NCBI GenBank assembly: GCA_026419775.2
Contig: JAOPGA020001328.1
Coordinates: forward strand, 1 to 64,000
Length of the DNA stretch: 64,000 nt
From: Acrasis kona
Taxonomy: Eukaryota; Heterolobosea; Eutetramitea; Acrasida; Acrasidae
Direction: 5' to 3'
The position numbers were made by a program, and so were the translations under genes. This document shows, in pieces, positions 40,180 through 50,984 of this stretch. The notes beneath the pieces are model-generated. The model saw only the letters and a program-made list of their open reading frames with translations, was not told the DNA's origin and did no database searches. Position 1 is the first letter of the stretch. Each line of letters starts with the position of its first letter.

Positions 40180-41019
40180 ATGTCATCAACAGCAAACACT
40201 TTACTACCAACAAGCGTCCCAACAAAAGTTCTAGATGGACCTGGTTCTGGTTCCACTACAGTCACACAAACAACAGTAACTCAAACAGCCTACGCAGCTC
40301 CTGTCGAAGCAAAGTCCCAAGTTTTATCACAAATTATGGGAGCTCTCATGGGTTTATCCATGTTCATTGGAGGTGTTCTACTACTAGTAGGTGCTGCTAT
40401 CAGTCTAGCAGACTTCGGATATCACTACGTCGCCAGCGGAGTCCTCTGGATTATTGCCTTCTCATTCTTCACACTAGCATCAGTATTTGCATTCATTGGA
40501 GGATTTGACCTAGGAAACAAGAACTCAAGAACTCCTTATCACTTCTTGAACATATTTGGTAGCATCGCCTTCTTCTTTGGAAGCATCCTTATGATTATTG
40601 GTGCCGCACTATGGTTATCTGGTACTAATAGATTTGATACATTCAACGCTGGTACAATCATTTGGATTGTTGGATCCTCTTTAATCCTTGCCTACTTCCT
40701 CATCCGCAACTACGGCAGCATTGTTGATGGCATCTACTTGTACCACACATACATGAACAACGTGACCAACCGCACAAACGGAGCTGCCACCTTTGAAGTC
40801 GCACCAAAGAGTTTAATCTCAAGTTTATATCTTAACGGTATTGCCACAGTCATGTACACTGTCGCTTCAGTTCTATTGTTACTTGGCTCCATCGCATGGA
40901 CTAGTTTCCTTAATACCTTCTTCAGCAGATCATTCCAAACTGAAGCCGGTGTATTGTGGGTCATTGCCGGATCTTTATATCTGATTGCTGGTCTATTGCA
41001 AGTTGCAGCCCGTAGATAA
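40180..41019 (+). CDS. Six-TM protein of three two-helix repeats (YrhK-like)
   Basis: Single exon, 279 residues from the ATG at 40180. After a Thr/Ser-rich cytosolic N-terminus, three units of about 50-60 residues each hold two membrane helices joined by a short polar loop: LLLVGAAISL...ASGVLWIIAFS, ILMIIGAALWLSG...NAGTIIWIVGSSL, LLLLGSIAWTSF...EAGVLWVIAGSLYLIAG. The shared (A/E)AGxxW(I/V)I(A/V)GS pattern shows internal triplication and recalls the small bacterial YrhK domain. Function unknown; no catalytic or channel signature. Location is a membrane, without signal peptide. A diverged relative of the same three-unit design lies at 50985. Confidence 0.75.
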   Translation: MSSTANTLLPTSVPTKVLDGPGSGSTTVTQTTVTQTAYAAPVEAKSQVLSQIMGALMGLSMFIGGVLLLVGAAISLADFGYHYVASGVLWIIAFSFFTLASVFAFIGGFDLGNKNSRTPYHFLNIFGSIAFFFGSILMIIGAALWLSGTNRFDTFNAGTIIWIVGSSLILAYFLIRNYGSIVDGIYLYHTYMNNVTNRTNGAATFEVAPKSLISSLYLNGIATVMYTVASVLLLLGSIAWTSFLNTFFSRSFQTEAGVLWVIAGSLYLIAGLLQVAARR

Positions 41020-41769
41020 ATGTAATAATAAAGAAAAAGTTTTTGAAACAGATAGCACTTCCTTCCATGATATTTTCAACTTCTTATTCGCATGGAATGC
41101 AATAAACATGACGGTATCTAATCATCTTCGATATCCTAACTTTCGTTCCTGATCGATTGGAATGTACTGGACTACAACAGCCTTCGCATCTGATATCTAC
41201 TAGTAAATTTCACCTAGTATAACCGACAAAACTTCCATTTGAGCGGCCCGGAAGGCCGCAAAGATTATCAAGTGTATTTTTACTTTGAACAACCATTTGA
41301 ATTCACAAAAATAATCGCACTAACCCATCGTGTTAGTAGGAACAGCGAGAGCTAAAGCTAGATGTTAACTGTTTTCTTTTACTACTCCTTCCATCGATCA
41401 TACCCATGACGTCTGTTCATTTTACCCCTCCGTAAAAAACGTAAGATATTGATATAGGACTAGCGAGCCATTTTCAACGGTTACTTGATAAATGTCTGAA
41501 TCTTCCACATAAATACTTATTGGTCAATTTTTGGTTTGAAAGTTACAAATCCTATTTTTGAGCAGTCATTATTTAGGATTTTTTACGAATTCGACTGATG
41601 TGTTAGCGGAGTTGACCACCTAATTGATATCTAATCGCCTGATGACCAATAGTGAAACATCTTTTTTAAGCATAACAAACATTTTCGTTTTCGTTCGCCA
41701 AAAAACGGCAATATTGAAATACATATATATATTTTTGTTCAGATAGAAATTTAACAAAAGGGCACAGGA
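41020..41769. other. Intergenic region with one GC-rich hairpin
   Basis: About 750 bases, AT-rich except for the short palindrome at 41243-41259. No credible coding frame or tRNA. Confidence 0.6.
41243..41259. repeat. GC-rich inverted repeat (hairpin)
   Basis: GCGGCC and GGCCGC flank the five bases CGGAA, giving a perfect 6-bp stem in an AT-rich intergenic region. It may be a protein-binding palindrome or a structured RNA end; function unknown. Confidence 0.6.
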
Positions 41770-43530
41770 ATGACCGCATCACTTCAGACGTTTGGTTGGG
41801 GCTCTAACATATCGAAACAGCTAGGTGTGACGGTTAGTAGCGACAATTCTCTAGGAAGTAGAGTAGCATATATGAATGGCGAGTCACACGCATGCGACAT
41901 TATTAGCAGACCTACCAACTTGACTGTGATGAAAGCTAGACTCTCAAAAGTTATCGAGGATGCAAAATGCGGAAGAGATTCAACGTTCTTCTTTACAAGT
42001 ATAAACTCTTTTTCAAACGTAAATTGTATTCACCACCCACTAGATGACAAAAAAGTATGGTTTTGTGGGGAACAGAAGGAAACAAGTATATTCAGTACCA
42101 GCGACAGGCACAGTAATTCGATAACAGAGGGCTATTTTTTTGACATGGTGGACCTTGTAAATACCAACTCTCTTCAAACAACGGTTTTAACAGGTACGTG
42201 AATTTACTCAGCATTACTAACTCTAGAAGATTCAGGAGAGGTATTCAAATCAAAACCGCTACCTAGCGAAGAATTATCTCGAATGGAGAGACTTCGGAGA
42301 AAAAACTACGCAGTCATCCCCAAAGAGCTTTTTGATTATCAACCCATCCACTCCATAGAAAGTGGGTTAGAGAGCAACTATTACATTTCGTCACAGCACA
42401 TTTTCGTGTCAGGCAGTAACGTAAGCGGCCAGCTAGGCCTTGGTAAAGATCTAGAGCAAGTGGACGAACCTACACTTTTAGTATGGCCTGATAGCACTCT
42501 AGGAGAACAATCACATATTTTGGATTTTGCTTGCGGAGATCATCACTGTGTTTTGCTAACCAGCGAAGGACAAATCTTCGGATTCGGGGATAATTCTATG
42601 GGGCAGCTAGGCCTTAGCGATTGTAATGTATATGTACCAACAAGAATAATAGTAGAGCACCAAGGAAAGGAGGTTAATTTTGTTAAAATAGCCTGTGGAA
42701 GGAATTTTACAGTTTTACTCGACTCTAACAACAACATTTGGGTGGCTGGTGAAAACAGCTGCGGTCAACTATCTACTGGCAATTACAAAAACTTACCTGA
42801 CTTTACAATAATACGGAACTTGGCGTGCGATGCCGATCAAAAAGTTACTTCGATAGAATGTGGGGGGAGCTATCTGGCTGTCGTGGTCGATAATAGAGAC
42901 ATCTATATGAGCGGCGACAACAGTTTGAGTCAACTTGCTTCAGAAGAAGATTGCGACAGCATACCAATATTAACAAAGATTGAATGTGATTTGTTCATCG
43001 GCAGGACAATAGTTTCCATATCGTGTGGTAATAATCATACTGTCGTGACAATGACTTTTGAAAATGAAATGATCAGGAAAATGTCAGAGGTCAAAGGAGG
43101 ACAGTTATCAAAACTATTCACCAAGAAAATCACACCCGTTACGGAGGCAGAATTGACGAAGAAACTTGATGACTTGAATTTAGAAGACTATCGCCTACAA
43201 AAATTCAGACCAAAGCAGAAAAGAGCCAGGACAAGTATTGAAGTCAGGCGCATGAAAATGCAGCAACAAAAGTCTAAACTATCTTATTCTAAAGGTTCTA
43301 ATTCTGAAACATCATCTCCTTTGTCCCCTATACCGGTTGACTTTCCTGTGCCCTCTCCTACTGGTTCAGGTTCCCCTCCTTGCTCTCCTTATTCACCAAA
43401 CGAACTTCCAGCTTATAATATCACTGGCGGTAGCAGTCGCCAGTTGAAAAGGCAACAACAAAACAAAGTGACTTTTTCCAATATACTAGAACGGACTCTT
43501 GATCTTTTTTGTGTTTGCTCCCCAAGATGA
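41770..43530 (+). CDS. RCC1-repeat protein with Ser/Pro-rich tail
   Basis: Two exons, 41770..42193 and 42227..43530, with a 33-base intron carrying a perfect TACTAAC branch site, encode 575 residues. RCC1 repeats run from residue 5 (TFGWGSNISKQLGV) to ~445: VSGSNVSGQLGLG, FGFGDNSMGQLGLS, WVAGENSCGQLSTG, YMSGDNSLSQLAS, each followed by the (I/V)xCGxxHxxxL blade (FACGDHHCVLLTSEGQIF). This predicts a seven-bladed propeller. The basic helix after it (KRARTSIEVRRMKMQQQKSK) and the Ser/Pro tail (SSPLSPIPVDFPVPSPTGSG) are probably disordered regulatory regions. Role: GTPase exchange factor or scaffold; not determinable. It differs from the RCC1 gene at 18901 in layout, so not a recent duplicate. Confidence 0.85.
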
Positions 43531-43635
43531 AGGATTGAAGGCGATCATTTCGGTTACAATTCTTGACGGTTGATGAGTATGAAGTTCGCACATGTCACAA
43601 GTCAATGTAAATATTAAAATTATAAACCTTCTGCT

Positions 43636-44994
43636 ATGTACTCTAGGACCTTGTTTCTGTCCCTTTTGTTCGTTGCTTTCCTCTGCTTCGCTCAAGCACA
43701 AACGGAAGATGAACTTGAGAGTATTGTAGCAGTGAGGGACGTGGATGAGTGGCTTTCAGGTAGTTATGTCAGCAACAACAAAACCTGCTGCAATGTATGC
43801 CCCGAACCAAAAATCCATATCATCAAGCACTGGACAACCAAGCAAATTAACATCAACATCCCCGTGCCCGTTCTGAAGCCTCACAAAACACAGACATCAA
43901 AGGACTGTCCACAAGGGTACACTAAAATTGCTCCAAACAAATGTTATAGAGAGGTCGTAGTGACAGAGCGTCAACCCTGTGCCGAAGGATATTCTCGCAT
44001 TGCAGACAACAAGTGCGTCAAATTAATTATCATTGAGAACGTCAAAATAATTGACCGCACTCTTGTCGTGTGCCCACCAGGCTTCAAAAAGATCACAAAA
44101 AAGAACGTTACATCATGCAGAAAAGGGAAGATTGTTATCGTTCCACCAACACCAGAGGTACCACCGATCAAGTGTCCTAAAGGTTACGTTGCTGAGAATT
44201 CAGAGACCTGCATTAAAGTTATTGAGTGTCCCAAAAAGAGAGGATGGATTAAGCTACCAGACGGCTCTTGTGCCAGAAACATTTTCAAGTGTCCTGTTGG
44301 ATACAAGAAGTTAGGCCAGTCAAGATGCATCCATCACGAAACAGAATGTCCTCAAGGCTACAAGGAAAGTAAAGATCACACGGAGTGCATCAAAGAATAC
44401 GAACATCCTCCAATTGACTGCAAGAAAGGATTCATTCAAGTCGGCGCAAGATGTGTCAGCGACAAGTGCACTAAAGTCAAGTGCGCTAATCCAAAATGTG
44501 AACCTGGCTACAGTCTACAAAAAGGCGTTCCCTCTGACTGTTGTGCTACCTGCCAACCATGTGCATGCAGTGCTGTCATTCATCCAGTCTGCGGTAAAGA
44601 TGGAGTCACCTATGTGAACCAATGCGCCGCAAGCTGCCTCAAGGTTGAAATTAAGCACAAGGGAGTTTGTACCCGCAAGGATATTCCACACACATTCTAC
44701 ACCAAAAAATGTTCCAAGTGCAGCAAGTGCAGTGATAAGTACAAACCAGTATGCTCTTCAGATGGTGTCACTTACCAGAACAAGTGCGTCGCGAGATGTG
44801 CAAATGCATCAGTCATTGGAGAAGGAACTTGTGAGGATGTTTGTGTTGAGGACGTTGACGTTGTCGAAATTCAATTTAAGAAGTGGATAAACAAACACGG
44901 AGTTCCCAAGGACGTCAAAGAGTTGGTCAACCAAGTCAAGACAAGCCCAGAGCTCATCAGGTTGTCGCAGTATGTGAAAGTTGCAATCAAATAA
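43636..44994 (+). CDS. Secreted Cys-rich protein: CPxGY repeats plus two Kazal domains
   Basis: Single exon, 452 residues. Signal peptide at 1-21 (LFLSLLFVAFLCFAQAQ). Residues ~90-280 hold about eight short repeats with C-P-x-G-(Y/F)-x(6-12)-C, e.g. DCPQGYTKIAPNKC, PCAEGYSRIADNKC, KCPVGYKKLGQSRC, ECPQGYKESKDHTEC; this spacing recalls the type I repeats of apicomplexan oocyst wall proteins. Then come a Cys-rich linker and two Kazal serine-protease-inhibitor domains (HPVCGKDGVTYVNQCAASC and KPVCSSDGVTYQNKCVARC), then a helical tail. Likely disulfide-rich and extracellular, perhaps a cyst- or spore-wall component with anti-protease function; that role is inference. AATAAA overlaps the stop, 12 bases before the end of the convergent GET2-like gene. 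Confidence 0.85.
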   Translation: MYSRTLFLSLLFVAFLCFAQAQTEDELESIVAVRDVDEWLSGSYVSNNKTCCNVCPEPKIHIIKHWTTKQININIPVPVLKPHKTQTSKDCPQGYTKIAPNKCYREVVVTERQPCAEGYSRIADNKCVKLIIIENVKIIDRTLVVCPPGFKKITKKNVTSCRKGKIVIVPPTPEVPPIKCPKGYVAENSETCIKVIECPKKRGWIKLPDGSCARNIFKCPVGYKKLGQSRCIHHETECPQGYKESKDHTECIKEYEHPPIDCKKGFIQVGARCVSDKCTKVKCANPKCEPGYSLQKGVPSDCCATCQPCACSAVIHPVCGKDGVTYVNQCAASCLKVEIKHKGVCTRKDIPHTFYTKKCSKCSKCSDKYKPVCSSDGVTYQNKCVARCANASVIGEGTCEDVCVEDVDVVEIQFKKWINKHGVPKDVKELVNQVKTSPELIRLSQYVKVAIK

Positions 44995-45006
44995 AAATCA
45001 TGTATT

Positions 45007-45819
45007 TTAATTTGAAACTGTATTATAAAATTTAATGTATGAAATGGTAATCATGTATACAAACAAGTACAAACAAACATTCCGCATTACTAATTTGAAA
45101 AAGTTATACACGCGTAATAATCCAATCGCACGATCAATCCATTTCTGAACGCCAGGTGCACTATCTTGTGGCTGCTGGTCTCCTACGATTTGATCTTGAG
45201 TGTTGTTTTCTGAAGAGAACAAACCAGAGAGTAGAGGTAACATTAGCATGAATTGTATTGTTAGAAATAGAACCAAAGGAGGTGCTTGTGGTAGTTTAAT
45301 GTATTCAGGATACGCACTTGAAACAGCACTATACAATGCAAAAAGAATGTTAGTAATAGCTTGTTGGATAGGCGTGGATAGCGGTATGGTTGGGTAAGTC
45401 TTTGGGGAAGTTTCTTGAGTTTTGACAGCAACTTCGGGTGTACTGATAACTTGTCCATCATCAAGAAATTGAACGTGGGGCCGTATTGAACTCTCGACAG
45501 CATCTCTATTGATTAATTGATTGAATCTTTGATTGGGGATAACCACATCATCAATGGGTGTGAGTGGGGTGCTTGGTGTTAGATCTGAGGCACTCAACTG
45601 CCTATTTACTTTTCGTGCAATGGGTATATTCATTGTTTTTTCCTCCTCTGCCACAGTTTTTTTTTCGCGCTCCTGATCTTGCTGAACCTGAACGATATCG
45701 TTACCATTTTTCCCCAGTTGTCTGTTCCTAACCGCATTCATTCTCATTTCTCGTAACTTATTCCTCTTTTCTGCAGCTGTCAAAGTTACCTTGACTTCAT
45801 CGCTCCCAGCCTCTGACAT
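45007..45819 (-). CDS. GET2/CAML-like tail-anchor receptor subunit (candidate)
   Basis: Single exon, 270 residues from the ATG at 45819. Near the N-terminus is a basic helix LTAAEKRNKLREMRMNAVRN, like the cytosolic Get3-binding helix of GET2/CAML (cf. LSASQRRAELRRRKLL in CAML). A disordered Ser/Thr/Pro-rich middle follows and then three hydrophobic helices: ITNILFALYSAVSSAYPEY, PPLVLFLTIQFMLMLPLLSG and LVMRNVCLYLFVYMITISY. This basic helix-linker-three-TM plan is the one conserved property of GET2/CAML, which with GET1 inserts tail-anchored proteins into the ER. Sequence identity in this family is very low, so the call rests on architecture. Head-to-head with MON2; start codons are 42 bases apart. 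Confidence 0.5.
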   Translation of the reverse strand: MSEAGSDEVKVTLTAAEKRNKLREMRMNAVRNRQLGKNGNDIVQVQQDQEREKKTVAEEEKTMNIPIARKVNRQLSASDLTPSTPLTPIDDVVIPNQRFNQLINRDAVESSIRPHVQFLDDGQVISTPEVAVKTQETSPKTYPTIPLSTPIQQAITNILFALYSAVSSAYPEYIKLPQAPPLVLFLTIQFMLMLPLLSGLFSSENNTQDQIVGDQQPQDSAPGVQKWIDRAIGLLRVYNFFKLVMRNVCLYLFVYMITISYIKFYNTVSN

Positions 45820-45861
45820 TGTTTTTGTGTTGCAAACAGATTTCATTTGGTTGACAGCAAC

Positions 45862-48800
45862 ATGAGTCTTATCAGAGTCCTGCAGAGTGAGTTGCGAACC
45901 CTTTCTGTGGAGGCTGGTAGGAAGTATCCAATAATAAAAGAAGCAGCGGATCGCGGCATACGGCAGCTTCGGTCTATACAAGAAAAATGTGGTGAAGATA
46001 ATGCATCTCAATCAAAGCAAGTGCGTCAAACCGAGGAGATTGCAAAACCATTCTTATTGGCATGCGAAAGCAAAAACACAAAATTGATAGTAACTGCACT
46101 CTCGAGTCTTCAACAATTGCTGCTACATTCTGCGGTTCCTCCGGTATAGATTTTTAAAAACGAAGTACTAAGTTATAATAGGCTGGTATCAATATTATAG
46201 TCGACACTGTCTCTCGTTTATGTGAGAATAACGCTGAAGAAGTGGTTCTCCTAAAGATTCTGCAATTGGCACTTACTATTTTTACATCAAGTGAATATGA
46301 ACTCTCCCAAACAACTTTAGCAAAGGTAACAATACATTTGACGTTCAATTTTAAATATAAAGTTATTAAAAACATGCTTTATGCTGCATACAAGCAAATC
46401 TCAAAATGTACACCACACGGCGACAGCCACAATTAGACAGGCAACTACGCTACTATTTGAACAAATCAACAAGAAAGCTAGCACAGACAAGACTGCTGAC
46501 GAATCAGACGTTCAGACCCAGAGCCCCATGATGTCGTCGTCAGCTAACCTTGATCTTGATCAGCAAGATAGTCGTGATTTGTTCACAACCGCAAAAAATG
46601 CGTTCCTTTTGCTAAAAGTAAGCTTTTGGCTTTTGACCTTAATTTACACTAACATAGGATTTGAGTCTACTCATGGAAGGTCAACCCGCTCAATGGCTGA
46701 CAGTGGACAAGGTGTCACTGACATTTGTTTTGGAACTAATAGAAACTGTTTTGACAGCCCATTCCTCTCTTCTACTACGTTATGACCAGTTTATTAAAAT
46801 AATTCAGGATAGAATATGTCCTGTGGTCCTTAAAAACATTCAAATCAGCAACGAAAAGAACTTTGTAACGATAGTTAGAGCCTACCGCATTAGTGCAAGT
46901 TTGATACGTTTTTTTTCGAAGACACTCGTAATTCTTCATTTTGATTTTTTTATTCATCTTCTTAAAGGACAAACAATGTTATGAACTGCTTAGTGTCATC
47001 AACCAGAAGATTGACAAGGATGCTTTTCCTCTTTGGGATAAAGTATTAGCTCTTGAAGTGCTCCGCATCCTGTTTACAAACTCCACACAAACATTATTAG
47101 ATCTTAATCCAAACTTGGTGTCAAACCTTGTCTCCTCTACTCATCGTGTAGTGGATCGCTTAATTTCCAAGGATCGTAGTCTCAGCATAACTAATTTGTA
47201 CTCTCGCAGAATCAACAGGTATGACTCTTTTTGACGTTTTTTTAACAAGTGTCAGATTAGAGTCCACTATGGATGCCACTCCGTTCGTACCAACTATCGA
47301 AGAAGTCATTCTACTTGTTGTGGATAACACAAGCGGACTAGCACAATCACTCAACAAGCAGTTAATTGAAATCACTTGGGTTTCTGTCTTGGAAAGCATA
47401 GCACTCATTTTAGAACGTATTGACGACGACGACGCAGTTCTTGCCATGCTGAAAATATTCGAAGGTTACATCAAGTGTGCTTGCGAAACCAATACTGTCG
47501 TCGCAAGAGATGCCTTCCTGACAACACTTTGCCAATTCTCACCTCAAGAAACAACAGCCAACTCTGAAATTGAACTTACAAGAAAAAACGTTCTGGTCAT
47601 GAAAACATTATTCAAGATCGCAGTCACGTTAGGAGGTCACTTGGGATCATCATGGTACCTACTTCTCCGAAGTTTCCAAACATTAAACACTTGTCTCAAC
47701 CACCAGAGCAACAAGTCATTCAAGCTCAACGAAAACAACTCTGAAGATTGTTCCATCCTAAACAATCATCTTGCCAACTTGTTCACCTCCACCAATCAAA
47801 TGGATCTTGACGGCCTCCTCGTACTTTTAAAGAGTTTGTGTTCGTTGAGCCAAGACACCATCAAGTCTAACCATCAACACAAACTATTTGCCGCCACCAA
47901 ACTTGTAGAAGTAGTTCAGATCAACACCGATCGCATCGATCAGCTCTGGGAATTGTTCAGTCAGCACGCCTTCAAGATCTGGATAGAGAATACTGATCAA
48001 GGTATGTCATTAATTTTTCGCCTATTACTAACGTCATGTCAGAGATTAGAAAGTTTGGAGTGCAAGCAATCATTGAAACAGTACTAGCAATATTCAGACC
48101 CGATCACAATCGTTTCCATCAGGAAGACAACAACAACAACAACATTAACAAATCGATCAGTCCAGAGATGGAAACCAAAATATGGAACATTATGGCTTCG
48201 TTATTCATGAGCACATTCATTGACGTTCGCGAACAATTAATCACATCACTACACGGACTGGTTCAGAAATGTGGACAAGTGCTTAATCATGCATGGCCCT
48301 CCATCCTTCCCATCCTAAAAATGTGCAGCACGTTGGATTCCGAAACCAAAAAATTCATTCCACATGCCTTCAAGTGCGTTCAAATCATTGGAAATGACTT
48401 TTTATCAAACTTGGAACCACATCAAGGACTCATTCCCTACATTCAAGTCGTTGGTTGTTTTGGAAGCTGCGACGCACCCGACATTAACATTTCGCTGGTG
48501 GCCATTAACATTTTCATGTCGTTGAGTGATTTCATCAACGCCCATTACACAAAATTAGATCCCATCACAATGGAGTTGTGGTTACATTTATTCGGACAAT
48601 TAGAAACCATCATGGTGGATCAAAGACCAGAAGTCAGACACTCTGCACTAAGGACCTTTACTTTTGTATTAGCTTCTAATGGAGATCAATTAGATTCCTC
48701 TCACTGGCAGTCAACATTAACAATTGTGTTAAATGTGTTACGAAACATTCACAATACGGCTACCATGGCAGAAAAACAAGAAGTAGAGAGTGCGGCTGCT

Positions 48801-50492
48801 CAGGACCAAACTTTTGTAATCAAGGGATCCAATAGAGGAAAGAATGTAAGCAAGCCGATGTTTGTGCATCATAGCAGGAATACGCAAGCCAAGCAATGGA
48901 GCGAAACGAGATCATTGGCCATAGAGAGCGTTTCGAGAATTGTGAAGGAACATGCTCATAGATGGTACCAAATGAATTTAAAAGATCAAGAATTAGTTTT
49001 TGATTCGTTTATTGATTTTATTTTACAAAGTAATAAAACACATTCAACCGAAATATCCAAAACTGCTGTTGTGCACGTTCAGCAGATTCTGTTGCATTCT
49101 TATTCTTGTGAGATGAATGGTACCGAACGTATCTGGAAGGGTTGGTGGAATTTGTATTCTGAGATTATAGAATGTGCCAAGGCCGGAACTGTTTTTGTCG
49201 AAAATAATCTAATCACATTAATGTTGGAAGGAATTCAGGAATTGTATCAAGAAAACTGTCAAATCTTTTTGACTCATGTTGATGTGAATTGGTTTGTTGG
49301 TTTGTTGGTTGATTTGATGTTGTGTAGTACTAGTATGGACGTCATTATGCATCCTAGTGTGATTCAAAAGAGTTGTTTAGCAGTTATGGACAAGGTGAAA
49401 GTTCAGAATCCAAAAATTATATTTAATGCTTGTAAAAATTTATTACCCAATAAAAACATTTTGGAAGACCTGGTGGCGGTCAAAAGTCACGAAATGCTTC
49501 TTCCCGTTGGCTTGTGTAACAAAGTTCAAGATTGTTTGGTTTCGTTAGTTTCTGTTGATCCTGGAATGTGGTTGGATGTGTTACAAACTCTTGGCGACAT
49601 GTGTCGAACGAGATTTGTGGTTTGGAATCAAATTGACGCGGATAAGGTTGGACACAAAAAGTGGTTGACAAGAATAAAAGTTCCTCTGGTTTATCCTCTC
49701 TGGTACGCAAGTATTCAGCAGGTCCAAAATATAATGTTAAGCCAACTTGCTTCTAATGATAATAATGACCATCACACTTGGGACGTATGTATGAACACAA
49801 TTACTGGTTATTTGTTCCATGGAGATCCTGAACAAGAGGATTTCCAAGGACATGCTTTGCCTTCTACCACCAACGACGATGATGATGAATCTTCCACTAA
49901 TAGTCGCCTTGATCCTGACGTAATGGTTGTCCAGTTGATAGAAACTGTTTGTTTACCTTATTGCGCTTCTGATCCTAAAACATTGTCTCTTTGGGTGCAA
50001 TTGCTCTATCGCTCTTCTTTGACTGCCCCTAGAGTCCTTGCTCAAGAGTCTTTACAGGCCATGTTTAGATTGGTAGCAAAGGCTAGTCAACAGGCATCTA
50101 TCGATACTGGTAAACCTGATGTTGTAATCGGTATTTGTGTGATGCCAGTCTTGTTAAACAGATGCAAGGAGATCTTGCGTAGTTTTGTCAGAGAAAATCA
50201 AAGAAGAGGAAAGTGTCCTCAACCAAGATACAGAAGAGCACAAGCGCAACAGGTCATGAGTGAATTGAAGAAACTTGACACTCATGAGGTCTTGTATCAA
50301 GGTATGAGCGGATATGGAAACGGAATGTGCGGCCGTCGCGGTTTGATAGTAAGAATGTTTTCAGTGTTGTGTGAGTTTGTCACTTGCGAGGAGTTGGAGA
50401 TGCGCGAAAGTTTGTTGGAGATGTTTAGAATTGTAAGCACAGAACTACAATTGGAGGATGAGAGTGATGCAGACGAAATGAATAAATATTAA
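45862..50492 (+). CDS. MON2: MON2 homologue (Golgi/endosome traffic, Arf-GEF-like scaffold)
   Basis: Seven exons, 45862..46143, 46182..46325, 46363..46617, 46658..46927, 46968..47218, 47256..48001 and 48043..50492, with introns of 37-41 bases (TACTAAC branch in the last), encode 1465 residues. The N-terminal DCB domain begins LQSELRTLSVEAGRKYPIIKEAADR, followed by the HUS region and long HEAT-like helices (PLWDKVLALEVLRILF), and the C-terminal RRGKCPQPRYRRAQAQQVMSELKK is typical of MON2. There is no Sec7 domain, as expected. MON2 works at the trans-Golgi and endosomes with flippases and retromer. All joins restore family sequence; the acceptor at 47255 could instead be 6 bases earlier. Confidence 0.92.
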
Positions 50493-50984
50493 AATTCGAA
50501 ACACAGAGTTCTTCCGTCCCACTGTTGAATCCTCCCATACTATTTATAGTTTAACGTCTACATATGCCAAGGCTGATGACAGTCAGAGGGACAGTGAGAA
50601 GTATGGCGCCATCCTAACTGACCGTTATGTGAATTCATAATATAAAATGCTCTTAATTTTTACAATTATGTTTACCATAACCAGGACGTCTGTCTCTTTT
50701 GCAATAAATTGATTACTTTGCCTATTTGCTTGTTTTGCTTGTTTGAGAATTCACACAATGGTCAGTGCATGGGAGGATTCAACATGGGTCGGATAGTTCA
50801 ACAGTGGGAATAAAGAACCCTGTACTTAAATTAAAATTTATTAAAATGCACGTTGAACATGGACTCTTCAAACGAAAAAGGCGAGGACTGTTGCTTTTTT
50901 ATGATTTGGTTCTTCCTTTATAAGTGAATTTCAAGAACTGACTTTTTTTATTCCAACCAATTGACTACAGTTCCGAATTGAAAA
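50493..50984. other. Intergenic region
   Basis: About 490 bases between MON2 and the next plus-strand gene. No credible coding frame, tRNA or notable repeat was seen. Confidence 0.6.
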
